NCBI RefSeq assembly: GCF_011947265.1
Contig: NZ_JAATHD010000005.1
Coordinates: 244,751 to 302,321, forward strand
Reading direction: 5' to 3'
DNA length: 57,571 nucleotides
Source: Paenibacillus sp. HB172176
GTDB taxonomy: Bacteria > Bacillota > Bacilli > Paenibacillales > Paenibacillaceae
Part shown: positions 1 through 8,600 of the stretch, piece after piece
Layout: each line of letters begins with the position of its first letter
How positions within the stretch are numbered: position 1 is the first letter of the stretch
Translations under genes and position numbers: made by a program
The notes under the pieces: generated by a model
The model's database searches: none
What the model saw: only the letters and a program-made list of their open reading frames with translations
Told to the model about the DNA's origin: nothing

Positions 1-154
1 TACAACATCGATTGCGGCCTCGCAGTACAACAACGGACTGAACGTCAACATCGGCCGTCGTCCAAGCGGCGATTTGTACTTCGACGGCAAGATTGATGAG
101 GTGCGCGCCTATGATCGGGCGTTGACCGCTGCAGAGATCGCGGCATTGAATTAG
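1..154 (+). CDS. C-terminal end of a LamG/concanavalin-like domain protein (5' end outside window)
   Basis: Reading frame starts at base 2 and ends at the TAG at 152-154, giving about 50 residues. The piece contains DLYFDGKIDEVRAYDRALT followed by AAEIAALN, the typical closing strand and helix of a LamG_3/concanavalin-A-like domain (FxGxIDEVRIYxRALxxxEI). Such domains usually sit at the end of secreted glycan-binding or glycan-degrading proteins. The start and the rest of the protein lie upstream of the window, so nothing can be said of its catalytic part. A strong inverted repeat follows directly. Confidence 0.85.
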   Translation, partial: TTSIAASQYNNGLNVNIGRRPSGDLYFDGKIDEVRAYDRALTAAEIAALN

Positions 155-169
155 CTGTTTTTCAATAAC

Positions 170-232
170 ATAACATGGAAAAGAGCCTCACACGCCTTTG
201 CAAGCGGCGTACGAGGTTCTTTTCCATGTTAT
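170..232 (+). terminator. Long inverted repeat, probable transcription terminator
   Basis: Bases 170-189 pair with 213-232 over 20 bp with one G-T wobble, loop 23 nt. It lies just after the stop codon at 154. There is no clear T-run after the stem (AAGCTTCGCTTTTTC follows), so termination is likely but not certain. Confidence 0.6.
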
Positions 233-312
233 AAGCTTCGCTTTTTCACGGAGGGGTATTTCTATACAGAATTGGATGTGCATGTTATATTCTGTTAAAG
301 GAGTTGAACGAC

Positions 313-1101
313 GTGAGAGAACATCATCAAGTGGCAGTTAACAATCTGATTGCCCACATCAAGGATCAGAATGAATTTTTGGCCATTATTGTGTCCGGCT
401 CGATAGCCAAAGGAACCGCAAGAGAAAATTCGGATATTGATGTGTATTTGGTCGTTACGGAGGATGCATTTCACGAGAGGAAGCAAGACAATGATTTGTT
501 CTACTTTAATAATGAGCTTTGCGATTATCCCGATGGCTATATTGACGGAAAAATAATAAATATGCGTTTTTTGGAGCAAGCCGTTTTGCGCGGAAGCGAG
601 CCTACAAGAGCATCCTTTGCGGGCTCGATGGTCGTTTACTCAAGATTGCCTGGACTGGAGGCGCTCATTAAACAAATACCTGTCTATCCTGAGCATAACA
701 GGATAAGAAATATAACGGACTTCTATGCGCAAGTGCGCTTATACGGGAATTATTTTGCCAATCAGGCATTGCAGCACGACAATGTTTATTTGGCAAGCCA
801 TTCCATCAGCAGCCTGGTGCTGTTCGCATCAAGATTGATTTTGGCTCATAATCGAATTTTGTTCCCCTGTCATAAGTCCTTAATGACGGCGGTGGAGAAA
901 GCGACGGATAAACCGCAGCATTTCATCGAAAGCGCCAATGAAATACTGCGCGCGCCGACGATTGAGAAGGTGAAGGCTTTCGTGGAACAAATTTCTTCGT
1001 TTCAGCATTGGGGAATTACCGATAGTCAGGCGGTAAGTATTTTTGTCGAGAATAACGAGTGGAACTGGCTCGAGCAGGAGCCGCCATTACAGGATCGATA
1101 A
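313..1101 (+). CDS. Nucleotidyltransferase-domain protein (aminoglycoside-adenylyltransferase-like fold)
   Basis: About 262 residues. The motif GSIAKGTARENSDIDVYLV near residues 30-48 is the nucleotidyltransferase signature (GSxAxG...SDxD), with the two Asp that bind metal in NTP_transf_2 proteins. The rest is mostly helical and resembles the C-terminal helical domain of stand-alone nucleotidyltransferases. The substrate cannot be told from sequence: antibiotic, tRNA and protein substrates all occur in this superfamily. Start choice: a TTG at 304 is in frame, but the ribosome site AAAGGAG (297-303) touches it; the GTG at 313 has a 9-nt spacer and is preferred. It stands alone between two strong intergenic regions. 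Confidence 0.75.
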   Translation: MREHHQVAVNNLIAHIKDQNEFLAIIVSGSIAKGTARENSDIDVYLVVTEDAFHERKQDNDLFYFNNELCDYPDGYIDGKIINMRFLEQAVLRGSEPTRASFAGSMVVYSRLPGLEALIKQIPVYPEHNRIRNITDFYAQVRLYGNYFANQALQHDNVYLASHSISSLVLFASRLILAHNRILFPCHKSLMTAVEKATDKPQHFIESANEILRAPTIEKVKAFVEQISSFQHWGITDSQAVSIFVENNEWNWLEQEPPLQDR

Positions 1102-1287
1102 GGCTTTGAACAGATTCGATCGGTTTGTCAAAATTGACTTATTTACGCCCGTGATGAAATTGGCTATGCTCATTTTTGAAAGTGATTTCAAAATAAGCGT
1201 GATAAGGAGAAGCATGTTGATTTTAAATTTAAGCTATGATGAGAGGGGCGATAGATTATAATAGAGTAACAAAAGGAGATTGATGCA

Positions 1288-2445
1288 ATGATTCGTGTCA
1301 TGCTCATAGATGATGAAGAAGATGCGCTGGATTTGCTCAGCATACTGCTGGGGCAAATGGGGGATGTAGCGGTGGCGGGAAGATATATGAATCCCATTCA
1401 GGCCCTGGAGGAGCTGGAGGCGACGAGGGATGCCCCTGTAGATGCCGTGTTCCTGGACATTCAGATGCCGGGCATGAAGGGCATGGAGGCCGCCAGGAGA
1501 ATAAGGGACATGTATCCTGGCATGCTGATTGTATTCACAACGGCGTATGCGGAACATGCGGTCGAGGCGTTCGAAATTCAATCCATCGACTATCTGCTGA
1601 AGCCGTTTACGCTGGAACGTTTGCGAATTTCGGTTGACCGCGTGCAGCAATCCCGGTTCGTCCCCGCCGCACAGGACCGTCAGAGCGCAAGTTCCGACCC
1701 TGTCGTTCGCTCTATGGGCGGCTTCCAAATTGCAATGCCGGGCGAAGCGAACAAATCGCTGATATGGAAGACGCGGAAGGAAAAGGAGCTTTGCGCGTTT
1801 CTGATTCATTATGAAGGAGAAGCCGTGGATACCGCAACGATTATTGAGGCGCTGTGGCCAGGGCATGATTTGAGCAAGGCCAAAACCTACTTGTATACCT
1901 GTCTGTCTTATTTGCGGAAAAGCTTGGCGGAGCATCATATCGGAATACATATACGCAAGGCGAATCAAGGCTTCATGGCCGTTTTGAACGAACGGGTTGT
2001 CGATGCAATCGCTCTTGAGCAGTTGCTCCAGGACGTGTTTGTTGAAGCAGAGATGGATGAAACGGCTTATGACAAGATCAAGCGAATGTATCGGGGCGAT
2101 TACATGGAAGCTTGTGATTACGGCTGGGCCGCCGAAAGACAGCTCGCGATAAAAGCTTCCTATGCTCGCGCGCTTCGTAAATGGTGCGATTGGTTCCAAG
2201 GCCGGAATAATCTTCGACTTGCGATGGACAGCTTGCAGACGCTGCTCTCGCTTGTTCCGGAATCCGAAAGCGATGGGCGGGAGCTGATCAGGCTTCTTCT
2301 TGAAACGGGCAATCGGCATGAAGCTCACCGGGTCTTGCAGCAGTTGGAGCAAGCCGTTCAAATTCAACTGGGTGCAGAACTGGAGGAAGAGACGTTGCGG
2401 CTAATCAGGCATATGCAAGACATGGACGAGCGTCGGGTCCGATGA
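1288..2445 (+). CDS. Response regulator with SARP-type (winged helix + BTAD) output domain
   Basis: 385 residues. Residues 1-120 are a receiver domain: acidic pocket DDEED near residue 8, phosphoacceptor Asp57 in FLDIQMPG, and the conserved Lys in LLKPF near residue 110. From about residue 145 a winged-helix region (KELCAFLIHYEGEAVD, ALWP, TYLYTCLSYLRKSL) is followed by a bacterial transcriptional activator (BTAD) helical repeat region (YRGDYMEACDYGWA, AERQLA, LVPESESDGRELIRLLLETG). This receiver-SARP fusion is known in Paenibacillus-type bacteria but is far less common than AraC or OmpR outputs. The stop overlaps the start of the next gene (ATGA), so it is translationally coupled to the kinase. 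Ribosome site AAAGGAG lies about 10 nt before ATG. Likely targets are the two SLH genes downstream, whose promoters carry matching direct repeats. Confidence 0.88.
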   Translation: MIRVMLIDDEEDALDLLSILLGQMGDVAVAGRYMNPIQALEELEATRDAPVDAVFLDIQMPGMKGMEAARRIRDMYPGMLIVFTTAYAEHAVEAFEIQSIDYLLKPFTLERLRISVDRVQQSRFVPAAQDRQSASSDPVVRSMGGFQIAMPGEANKSLIWKTRKEKELCAFLIHYEGEAVDTATIIEALWPGHDLSKAKTYLYTCLSYLRKSLAEHHIGIHIRKANQGFMAVLNERVVDAIALEQLLQDVFVEAEMDETAYDKIKRMYRGDYMEACDYGWAAERQLAIKASYARALRKWCDWFQGRNNLRLAMDSLQTLLSLVPESESDGRELIRLLLETGNRHEAHRVLQQLEQAVQIQLGAELEEETLRLIRHMQDMDERRVR

Positions 2446-5400
2446 AGAAGTCGGCTGCCGCGGCGTTAATTACGCTCTCGCTGTTAATTGCAACTTACGG
2501 CATGCTGTTAACTTATTTTTCCATTCAGAAGAAGCCGATGCCCGAAGCGGTGAACGGCGTTATGGATTTATGGGATTGGCAATTCGAGGAGAACGGAGTC
2601 GTTCGGCTGGATGGCGAGTGGTTGTTCTATCCGAATCAATTGCTCACTCTTTCCCCGGCGCTTTCCGCAGCGGGTGGAGAAACGACGCATGAGCTGATTG
2701 AAGTGCCCGGATCATGGTCCACGCAGATGAACACGCTTGGCAGGGCCACCTACCGTCTGCGCCTCCGCGTCGATGACGCCAGCGCAATCTATGGCTTGAA
2801 AACAGCCTCTATTCTTCTTTCCAACCGTATAATCATCAACGGTCAAGTGGTGGGACAGAGCGGTAACCCGGCTGAGCGCGAACATTACAAAGCGCTGAAC
2901 AAGCCATATGTCGGTTATTTCAAGCTGCAGCCGGGCTGGAATGATATTCGGGTTGAGGCGGCCAACTACGAATTTCGCGTGGGCAGCGGCATTCGGGAAT
3001 CCATTCAACTTGGCAAGGCGGATCAAATCGCGAGGCTGCAGGATCGGGCGAAGGCGCATGACTGGATTGCGTTAACCGCCTTCCTCATTATGGGCCTTTA
3101 TTTTATCGGTTTATTTTCCCAGCGCAGAAATGATCGTTCCCTGGCGGTGTTCGGCGCGGTATGCGTCTTCATCGCCGCCTTCATAAGCGTCAGCGGAGAG
3201 CGGGTCTTGTTTGATGTAGTCGGAGCCATCCCCTTCTGGCTTTATTTCCGCCTTCAGATGCTTTTAACTGTTGGCGTGGGGGCGGGATTTTTCTTGTATA
3301 TTTATACGGCATTTCGGCCTTACAGCTTGGGTTGGCTTACGCGAGGCGGTCTGATAGCAGGGGGAGCTCTGATGGTGCTGCATCTTGGCTTTGCCTCCCA
3401 TATTACAACGGGGCCTTTCCGTCAATTGACTTCTTTGTATGTAACGTTCGCTCTGCTGTACGCCACCTATGTATTCGTCTATTCGGTTCTGAGCAAGGTC
3501 GCGGGCAGCTGGTATTTGGCGGTAGCGGCTATGGCATTGAATGTGCTCGTGCTCAATCAGAATATGAATGTTTATTTCGGCGTGCCCCTTTATTCGCTCC
3601 CGCCGATTGAGCCCTTTCTGGTTCTGCTGATGCTGGCGCTGCTGATGTCGCTTCGATTCTCGAACGCCTTCGAGAAAATCGAGGAGTTATCCGGGCAACT
3701 GCTGCAAGCGGACAAGCTGAAGGATGATTTCCTTGCTCGCACCTCTCATGAATTCAAGACGCCGCTTCACGGCGTAATGAATATTTCCCGGTCCATGCTG
3801 GATGATGCGTCGTACCCGCTGGCGGCCGGACAACGAGAGAAGCTTCAATTGATAACCGACATCACAAGAAAGCTTTCGCAGCTCGTGTACGATATTCTGG
3901 ACTTATCAAAGCTGAAGCAGGGCGAATTACGAATTGTGCCGTCGAAAATTGATGTTCGTTCCGTAGCGGAGATACAGGTTCGATTCTACGCTTATCTGTG
4001 TACGGATAAAGAGATTGAGCTGAAGAATCAACTGCCAGAGAGTCTTCCTTGCGCCTATGCCGATGAAATTCGTCTGAGTCAGGTAATCGGAAACTTGCTC
4101 GACAATGCAATTAAGCACACGACTAGCGGAAGCATTGTTATTACAGGACGAGTGCATGAAGGGATGCTTGAAATTGCGGTGCGTGATACGGGCTCGGGCA
4201 TTGCCGCAGCGGATATTCCATTTATATTCGAACCATTCAAATCGCTTGAAGACAAGCAGAAGCGAGGCTTCGGCTTGGGGCTCCCCATTGCGAAACAACT
4301 GGTTGAGCTGCAGCGAGGGACGCTATCGGTTGCCTCCGTGCCCGAAGCGGGCTCTGTTTTCACCTTTACGCTTCCAATTGCCGGCGGGGGGAGCAGGGCG
4401 GAAGCTTCCGCTTCTTATACGGATTTACCAATGCCGTCTATGGAAAATGAATTTTCGCTAATTACGCCTCATTATGCGAATGCCGGAGGCAAGCGTACAG
4501 TTTTGATCGCTGATGATCAGTTTGTCAATCTGAAGGTATTGCTGGATTTGCTTCAGGCACTCGATTATTGCGTTATTGCCGTTAAGAACGGGAAAGAAGC
4601 GCTGGAGCAAATGAACCTCCGCGGCAGGATTGATCTCGTTATTCTCGATTTAATGATGCCAGGCATGTCCGGCTATGAGGTATGTCAGGAAATTCGCAAG
4701 CGATATTCGCTGCTTGAGCTGCCCGTGTTAATGGTGACGGCGGCTATCAAGCCGCAGGATAAGGTTGCAGCCTTCCAGGCGGGGGCGAATGATTATTTGC
4801 CAAAGCCGTTTGATCTGGAGGAGCTTAAGGCAAGAATCGGAAGCTTGCTCGCCTTGAAGGAGTCGCTGGGTCGGGCGGTGCATATGGAGGTGGCTTTTTT
4901 GCAATCGCAGATCAAGCCGCATTTTCTGTACAATGTGTTGAACAGCATTCAGGCATCAAGCTACACGGATGTGGAGCGCGCGCGTAAGATGATTGCCGAT
5001 CTCGCCAATTATTTGCGCGGGAGCTTCCGCTTCAGCAATGCGGAGCAGGACATTCCGTTCGCAGAGGAATTCGAGCTTATTCGAACGTATGTCGAGATTG
5101 AGCGGGCACGCTTCAAGGATCGTATTCGCTTTGAATACGACATATCCGAAGCCGCTTTCGCCTTGCGCATGCCTCCGTTGCTGCTGCAGCCGCTTGTCGA
5201 GAATGCGATTCGTCATGGCATCGGCAATCGTCTTGAAGGTGGTACAGTGAAGCTGACGGCGCAGGAGGAGCAGGGGCAGTGGAGTTTTATTGTGACTGAT
5301 GACGGCGTCGGCATTGATCCCATACGATTGCAGTCTCTGTATGAGCTATCGGGAATTGATCATTCGGAGGGAGTTGGCTTGCCTAACATTAATAAGAGAT

Positions 5401-5492
5401 TGAAATACGAATACGGCGTCTCGCTGGAGATAGAGAGCGAGCTTGACCGTGGGACGAAGGTCATTGTTCGTATTCCGTCTTCAATGGATTAA
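2442..5492 (+). CDS. Double-kinase hybrid sensor: DISM-type sensor, HisKA kinase, receiver, YesM-type kinase
   Basis: 1016 residues, membrane protein. Order: N-terminal membrane anchor (about 5-25); extracellular jelly-roll sugar-binding-like domain (about 40-190; DGEWLFYPNQL, EVPGSW); seven predicted membrane segments (about 205-400), i.e. a 7TMR-DISM sensor; HisKA domain with His near 436 (ARTSHEFKTP); HATPase with N box LLDNAIKHT (about 550) and GFGLGLP (about 609); receiver with Asp near 735 (VILDLMMPGMSG) and LPKPFD; then a LytS/YesM-type kinase with QSQIKPHFLYN (His about 826) and a second HATPase (LVENAIRHG about 919; DDGVGI). The two kinase modules look complete. It overlaps the SARP regulator by 4 nt and is its obvious partner. 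Its sensor half resembles the kinase at 16457. Confidence 0.88.
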   Translation: MKKSAAAALITLSLLIATYGMLLTYFSIQKKPMPEAVNGVMDLWDWQFEENGVVRLDGEWLFYPNQLLTLSPALSAAGGETTHELIEVPGSWSTQMNTLGRATYRLRLRVDDASAIYGLKTASILLSNRIIINGQVVGQSGNPAEREHYKALNKPYVGYFKLQPGWNDIRVEAANYEFRVGSGIRESIQLGKADQIARLQDRAKAHDWIALTAFLIMGLYFIGLFSQRRNDRSLAVFGAVCVFIAAFISVSGERVLFDVVGAIPFWLYFRLQMLLTVGVGAGFFLYIYTAFRPYSLGWLTRGGLIAGGALMVLHLGFASHITTGPFRQLTSLYVTFALLYATYVFVYSVLSKVAGSWYLAVAAMALNVLVLNQNMNVYFGVPLYSLPPIEPFLVLLMLALLMSLRFSNAFEKIEELSGQLLQADKLKDDFLARTSHEFKTPLHGVMNISRSMLDDASYPLAAGQREKLQLITDITRKLSQLVYDILDLSKLKQGELRIVPSKIDVRSVAEIQVRFYAYLCTDKEIELKNQLPESLPCAYADEIRLSQVIGNLLDNAIKHTTSGSIVITGRVHEGMLEIAVRDTGSGIAAADIPFIFEPFKSLEDKQKRGFGLGLPIAKQLVELQRGTLSVASVPEAGSVFTFTLPIAGGGSRAEASASYTDLPMPSMENEFSLITPHYANAGGKRTVLIADDQFVNLKVLLDLLQALDYCVIAVKNGKEALEQMNLRGRIDLVILDLMMPGMSGYEVCQEIRKRYSLLELPVLMVTAAIKPQDKVAAFQAGANDYLPKPFDLEELKARIGSLLALKESLGRAVHMEVAFLQSQIKPHFLYNVLNSIQASSYTDVERARKMIADLANYLRGSFRFSNAEQDIPFAEEFELIRTYVEIERARFKDRIRFEYDISEAAFALRMPPLLLQPLVENAIRHGIGNRLEGGTVKLTAQEEQGQWSFIVTDDGVGIDPIRLQSLYELSGIDHSEGVGLPNINKRLKYEYGVSLEIESELDRGTKVIVRIPSSMD

Positions 5493-5516
5493 CGAATCAT
5501 GATTGAAGTGAGCCCC

Positions 5517-5543
5517 AGGTCTCGTCGATAACCGACGGGGCCT
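5517..5543 (+). terminator. Hairpin after the SARP/kinase operon
   Basis: An 11-bp stem (5517-5527 with 5533-5543, two G-T pairs) and 5-nt loop, 24 nt after the stop codon at 5492. The T-rich tail is weak (GTTCGTT), so termination may be partial. Confidence 0.5.
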
Positions 5544-5569
5544 GTTCGTTATGTTGAAATCTGTCGATT

Positions 5570-5603
5570 TTTAAGGTTTCTTTAAGGTGCTGTCGGTTAT
5601 GCT
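5570..5603 (+). promoter_or_regulatory. Candidate SARP operator-promoter: 7-bp direct repeat with 11-bp period
   Basis: TTTAAGG occurs at 5570-5576 and again at 5581-5587, start to start 11 bp, 4-bp spacer TTTC. Ten bases further is TATGCT (5598-5603), a possible -10. There is no good -35 hexamer, as expected for an activator-dependent promoter. SARP proteins bind heptamer repeats with 11-bp period placed just upstream of the -10. A second -10 candidate with a TG extension is at 5627-5632 (GATAAT). The same layout precedes the gene at 10135. Confidence 0.6.
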
Positions 5604-5689
5604 GGGTCTGGAGATGCGAACTATGCGATAATGCGACAAATCGGAGAGGAAGATGCAGATTGTTCTCGGCAATAAGCAGGAGAGGGATT

Positions 5690-8600
5690 ATGGAAGGAAT
5701 GCGAAAAACAGCGTTGTTTATCTTGGCGATCTTGCTTGCGGCACCGCTGCTGTTGAAAGGCAATATGGCTTCGGCGGCCAGCTCCAACTGGCAGTTCATA
5801 GATGGCGCGGGAATAAACGGAATCAATGTTGCTCCTGCCAGCAAGGCGGAAAATCCGGCCATAACGGTATGGAACAATGAGGTGTATGCAGCATGGCAGG
5901 AACGAGCCTCGGGCACTTCTATCAATCAAATAAGAGTGAAGCAATATAATGATTCGGGCTGGACGAGCATCGACGGCAATGGTACTTATGGATTAAATGT
6001 GAATACGGGCAAGGCGGCAACCAGGCCTGCCATGGCCGTTTTCGGGGAAGACTTGTATGTGGCCTGGACAGAACAAAACACGGCGTACTATAACCAGATC
6101 AGGGTGAAGAAATTTGATGGAGAAGTCTGGAGCAGCGCAGATGGCGGCGGCTTGAGCGGGATCAATGCGGATGCCTCCAAGAGCGCCGATATGGTTAATT
6201 TGACTGTTTATGATAATGCTCTGTACGCGGCATGGTCCGAGGCCGGACAGATTCGGGTCAAGAGCTTTGACGGCGATACATGGACGAGCGTCGACGGCGG
6301 TGCGACCGGCTTGAATATTTCGGGCAGTGTTGCGGGCTTTCCTGTAATGACTGTGTTTGGCGACGACTTGATTGCGGCATGGTCCGAGGTATCGGGATCG
6401 AATTATCAGCTTCGCGTGAAAAAGTACGACGGAGAGAGCTGGACGACGATCGACGGCGGAGCGACCGGCTTGAATATCGTGAGCTCGAAAAGCGCCGTTT
6501 ATCCATCGCTCGCAGTGGTTGGCAACGCTTTGTATGCTGCATGGGACGAGCCGACCGGAGGCACGGATAATCAAATTCGCGTGAAAAAATACGATGGAGA
6601 AACATGGACAAGCATCGATGGCGGCGGTACATATGGAATAAACGTGAATCCGGCTTTTCGGGGGAATTATGTTGAATTAAAGGTATACAAAAATCAATTG
6701 TATGCGATATGGCAAGAGCATACAGGCACAGGAGTCGTATTTAAAATACGCGTGAAGAAATATGACGGAGAAAACTGGACAAGCGCGGAGGAAGGCACAA
6801 ACGGATTGATTTACAATGTTTCGAGCGCCGCGAATTATCCATCTGCATTGGCGTTAAATGATGTTCTCTATGTAGCTTGGCAGGAGAAGAACAGTGTTGA
6901 GACACAAATTCGCGTTGCCTCGTATACAGAGCCGCCGCCGCCGAGCGTAAACAGCGTAAGCGTCAGTCCGAGTACGGCAAGTCTGATGCAGGGAGAGAGC
7001 CGGCAGCTCGCGGCTACGGTCGATACGGTGGGCGGAGCGGCAACGACGGTCACATGGACAAGCAGCGACACGGATAACAAAGTGACGGTGAGCGGCTCGG
7101 GATATGTAACGGCTGCAGCAGACGCCGCTCCGGGCAATTATGTTATAACAGCGATATCGACTGCGGATAGCAGCAAGTCAGGGACAGCGACAATCACCGT
7201 TACGGCCGCGCCAGCCGTAAACAGCGTAAGCGTCAGCCCGAGTACGGCAAGTCTGATGCAGGGAGAGAGCCGGCAGCTCGCAGCTACGGTCGATACGGTG
7301 GGCGGAGCGGCAACGACGGTGACATGGACAAGCAGCGACACGGATAACAAAGTGACGGTGAGCGGCTCGGGATATGTAACGGCTGCGGCTGATGCCGCTC
7401 CGGGCAATTATGTTATAACAGCGATATCGACTGCGGATAGCAGCAAGTCAGGGACGGCGACAATCACCGTTACGGCCGCGCCAGCCGTAAACAGCGTAAG
7501 CGTCAGTCCGAGTACGGCAAGTCTGATGCAGGGAGAGAGCCGGCAGCTCGCGGTAACGGTCGATACGGTGGGCGGAGCGGCAACGACGGTCACGTGGACA
7601 AGCAGCGACACGGATAACAAAGTGACGGTGAGCGGCTCGGGATATGTAACGGCTGCGGCTGATGCCGCTCCAGGCAATTATGTTATAACAGCGATATCGA
7701 CCGCGGATAGCAGCAAGTCGGGGACGGCGACGATTACCGTTACGGCCGCTCCTACCTATTTGCTCGGAGACATCGCGGATCAGACGATGACGGCGATTAT
7801 ACAAGGCTATGCACAAGGCGCGCAAGAAACGAAAACCATTCCGCTCGTAAATACGGGTACAGGAGATTTAATGAATCTGTCGGTTTCACTTGGAGGAGAA
7901 GACACAGATAGCTTCACCGTTACGCAGCCGGATTCCACAACCCTGGGCGGCGGAGAATCAACGAGCTTCGATCTTCATGCGAACGACGATTTGCCATCAG
8001 GCACTTATACAACCACGGTCACCGTATCCGCGGAACATATGACGCCAGTCACGTTCGACGTTACGCAAGTTGTGAACCTGCCGAACGCCCCGGTCAATCC
8101 GCAGAATCTGTCAGCGGTCGGCGGCGACCGATCGGTTTCGCTTAGCTGGGAGTCGGTGTCGGATGCGACGCAATATCGTATTTATATTTCGTTGGATGCC
8201 GATCCTGGCAGCAGCGTCGAAATGGCGACGGTTACTTCCTCTACTTACAGCGTTAACGGTTTGTTAAATGGCGTTCATTATTCCTTCTTCGTCAAAGCGG
8301 AGAACGCCGGGGGCCTTAGCGGAGCATCAAATGCCGTCAGTGCAACGCCGGCGACGATTCCGGGAACGCCGACTGAGGTAACGGCTGTTGCCGGCAACGG
8401 ACAAGCCCTTGTCACATTCACGGCCCCGAACGATAACGGCGGAAGTCCGATTACGGGCTATGAGGTGACCTCCGTGCCTGGCAATATTGTCGTAATTGGG
8501 GATGCAAGTCCAATTATCATGACAGGCTTGACGAACGGAACGAGCTATACCTTCACGATTAAAGCTATAAATGGCGCGGGAAGCAGCGAAGTCTCCGCAG

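Noticed and set aside
1043..1261. Plus-strand 72-codon frame overlapping the end of the nucleotidyltransferase gene
   Set aside because: No ribosome site, overlaps a real gene in another frame and has no recognisable feature.
1234..2367. Long minus-strand frame of 377 codons opposite the SARP regulator
   Set aside because: Shadow of a well-supported gene; the translation has no domain pattern and no ribosome site.
6868..7677. Three minus-strand open frames of 89 codons with the same sequence
   Set aside because: They are the antisense of the 270-bp Ig-like repeats; no ribosome sites, and composition follows from the plus-strand gene.
6947..7756. CRISPR-like array suggested by regular repeats
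   Set aside because: The repeats are 270 bp, contiguous, in frame and encode protein domains; there are no spacers.
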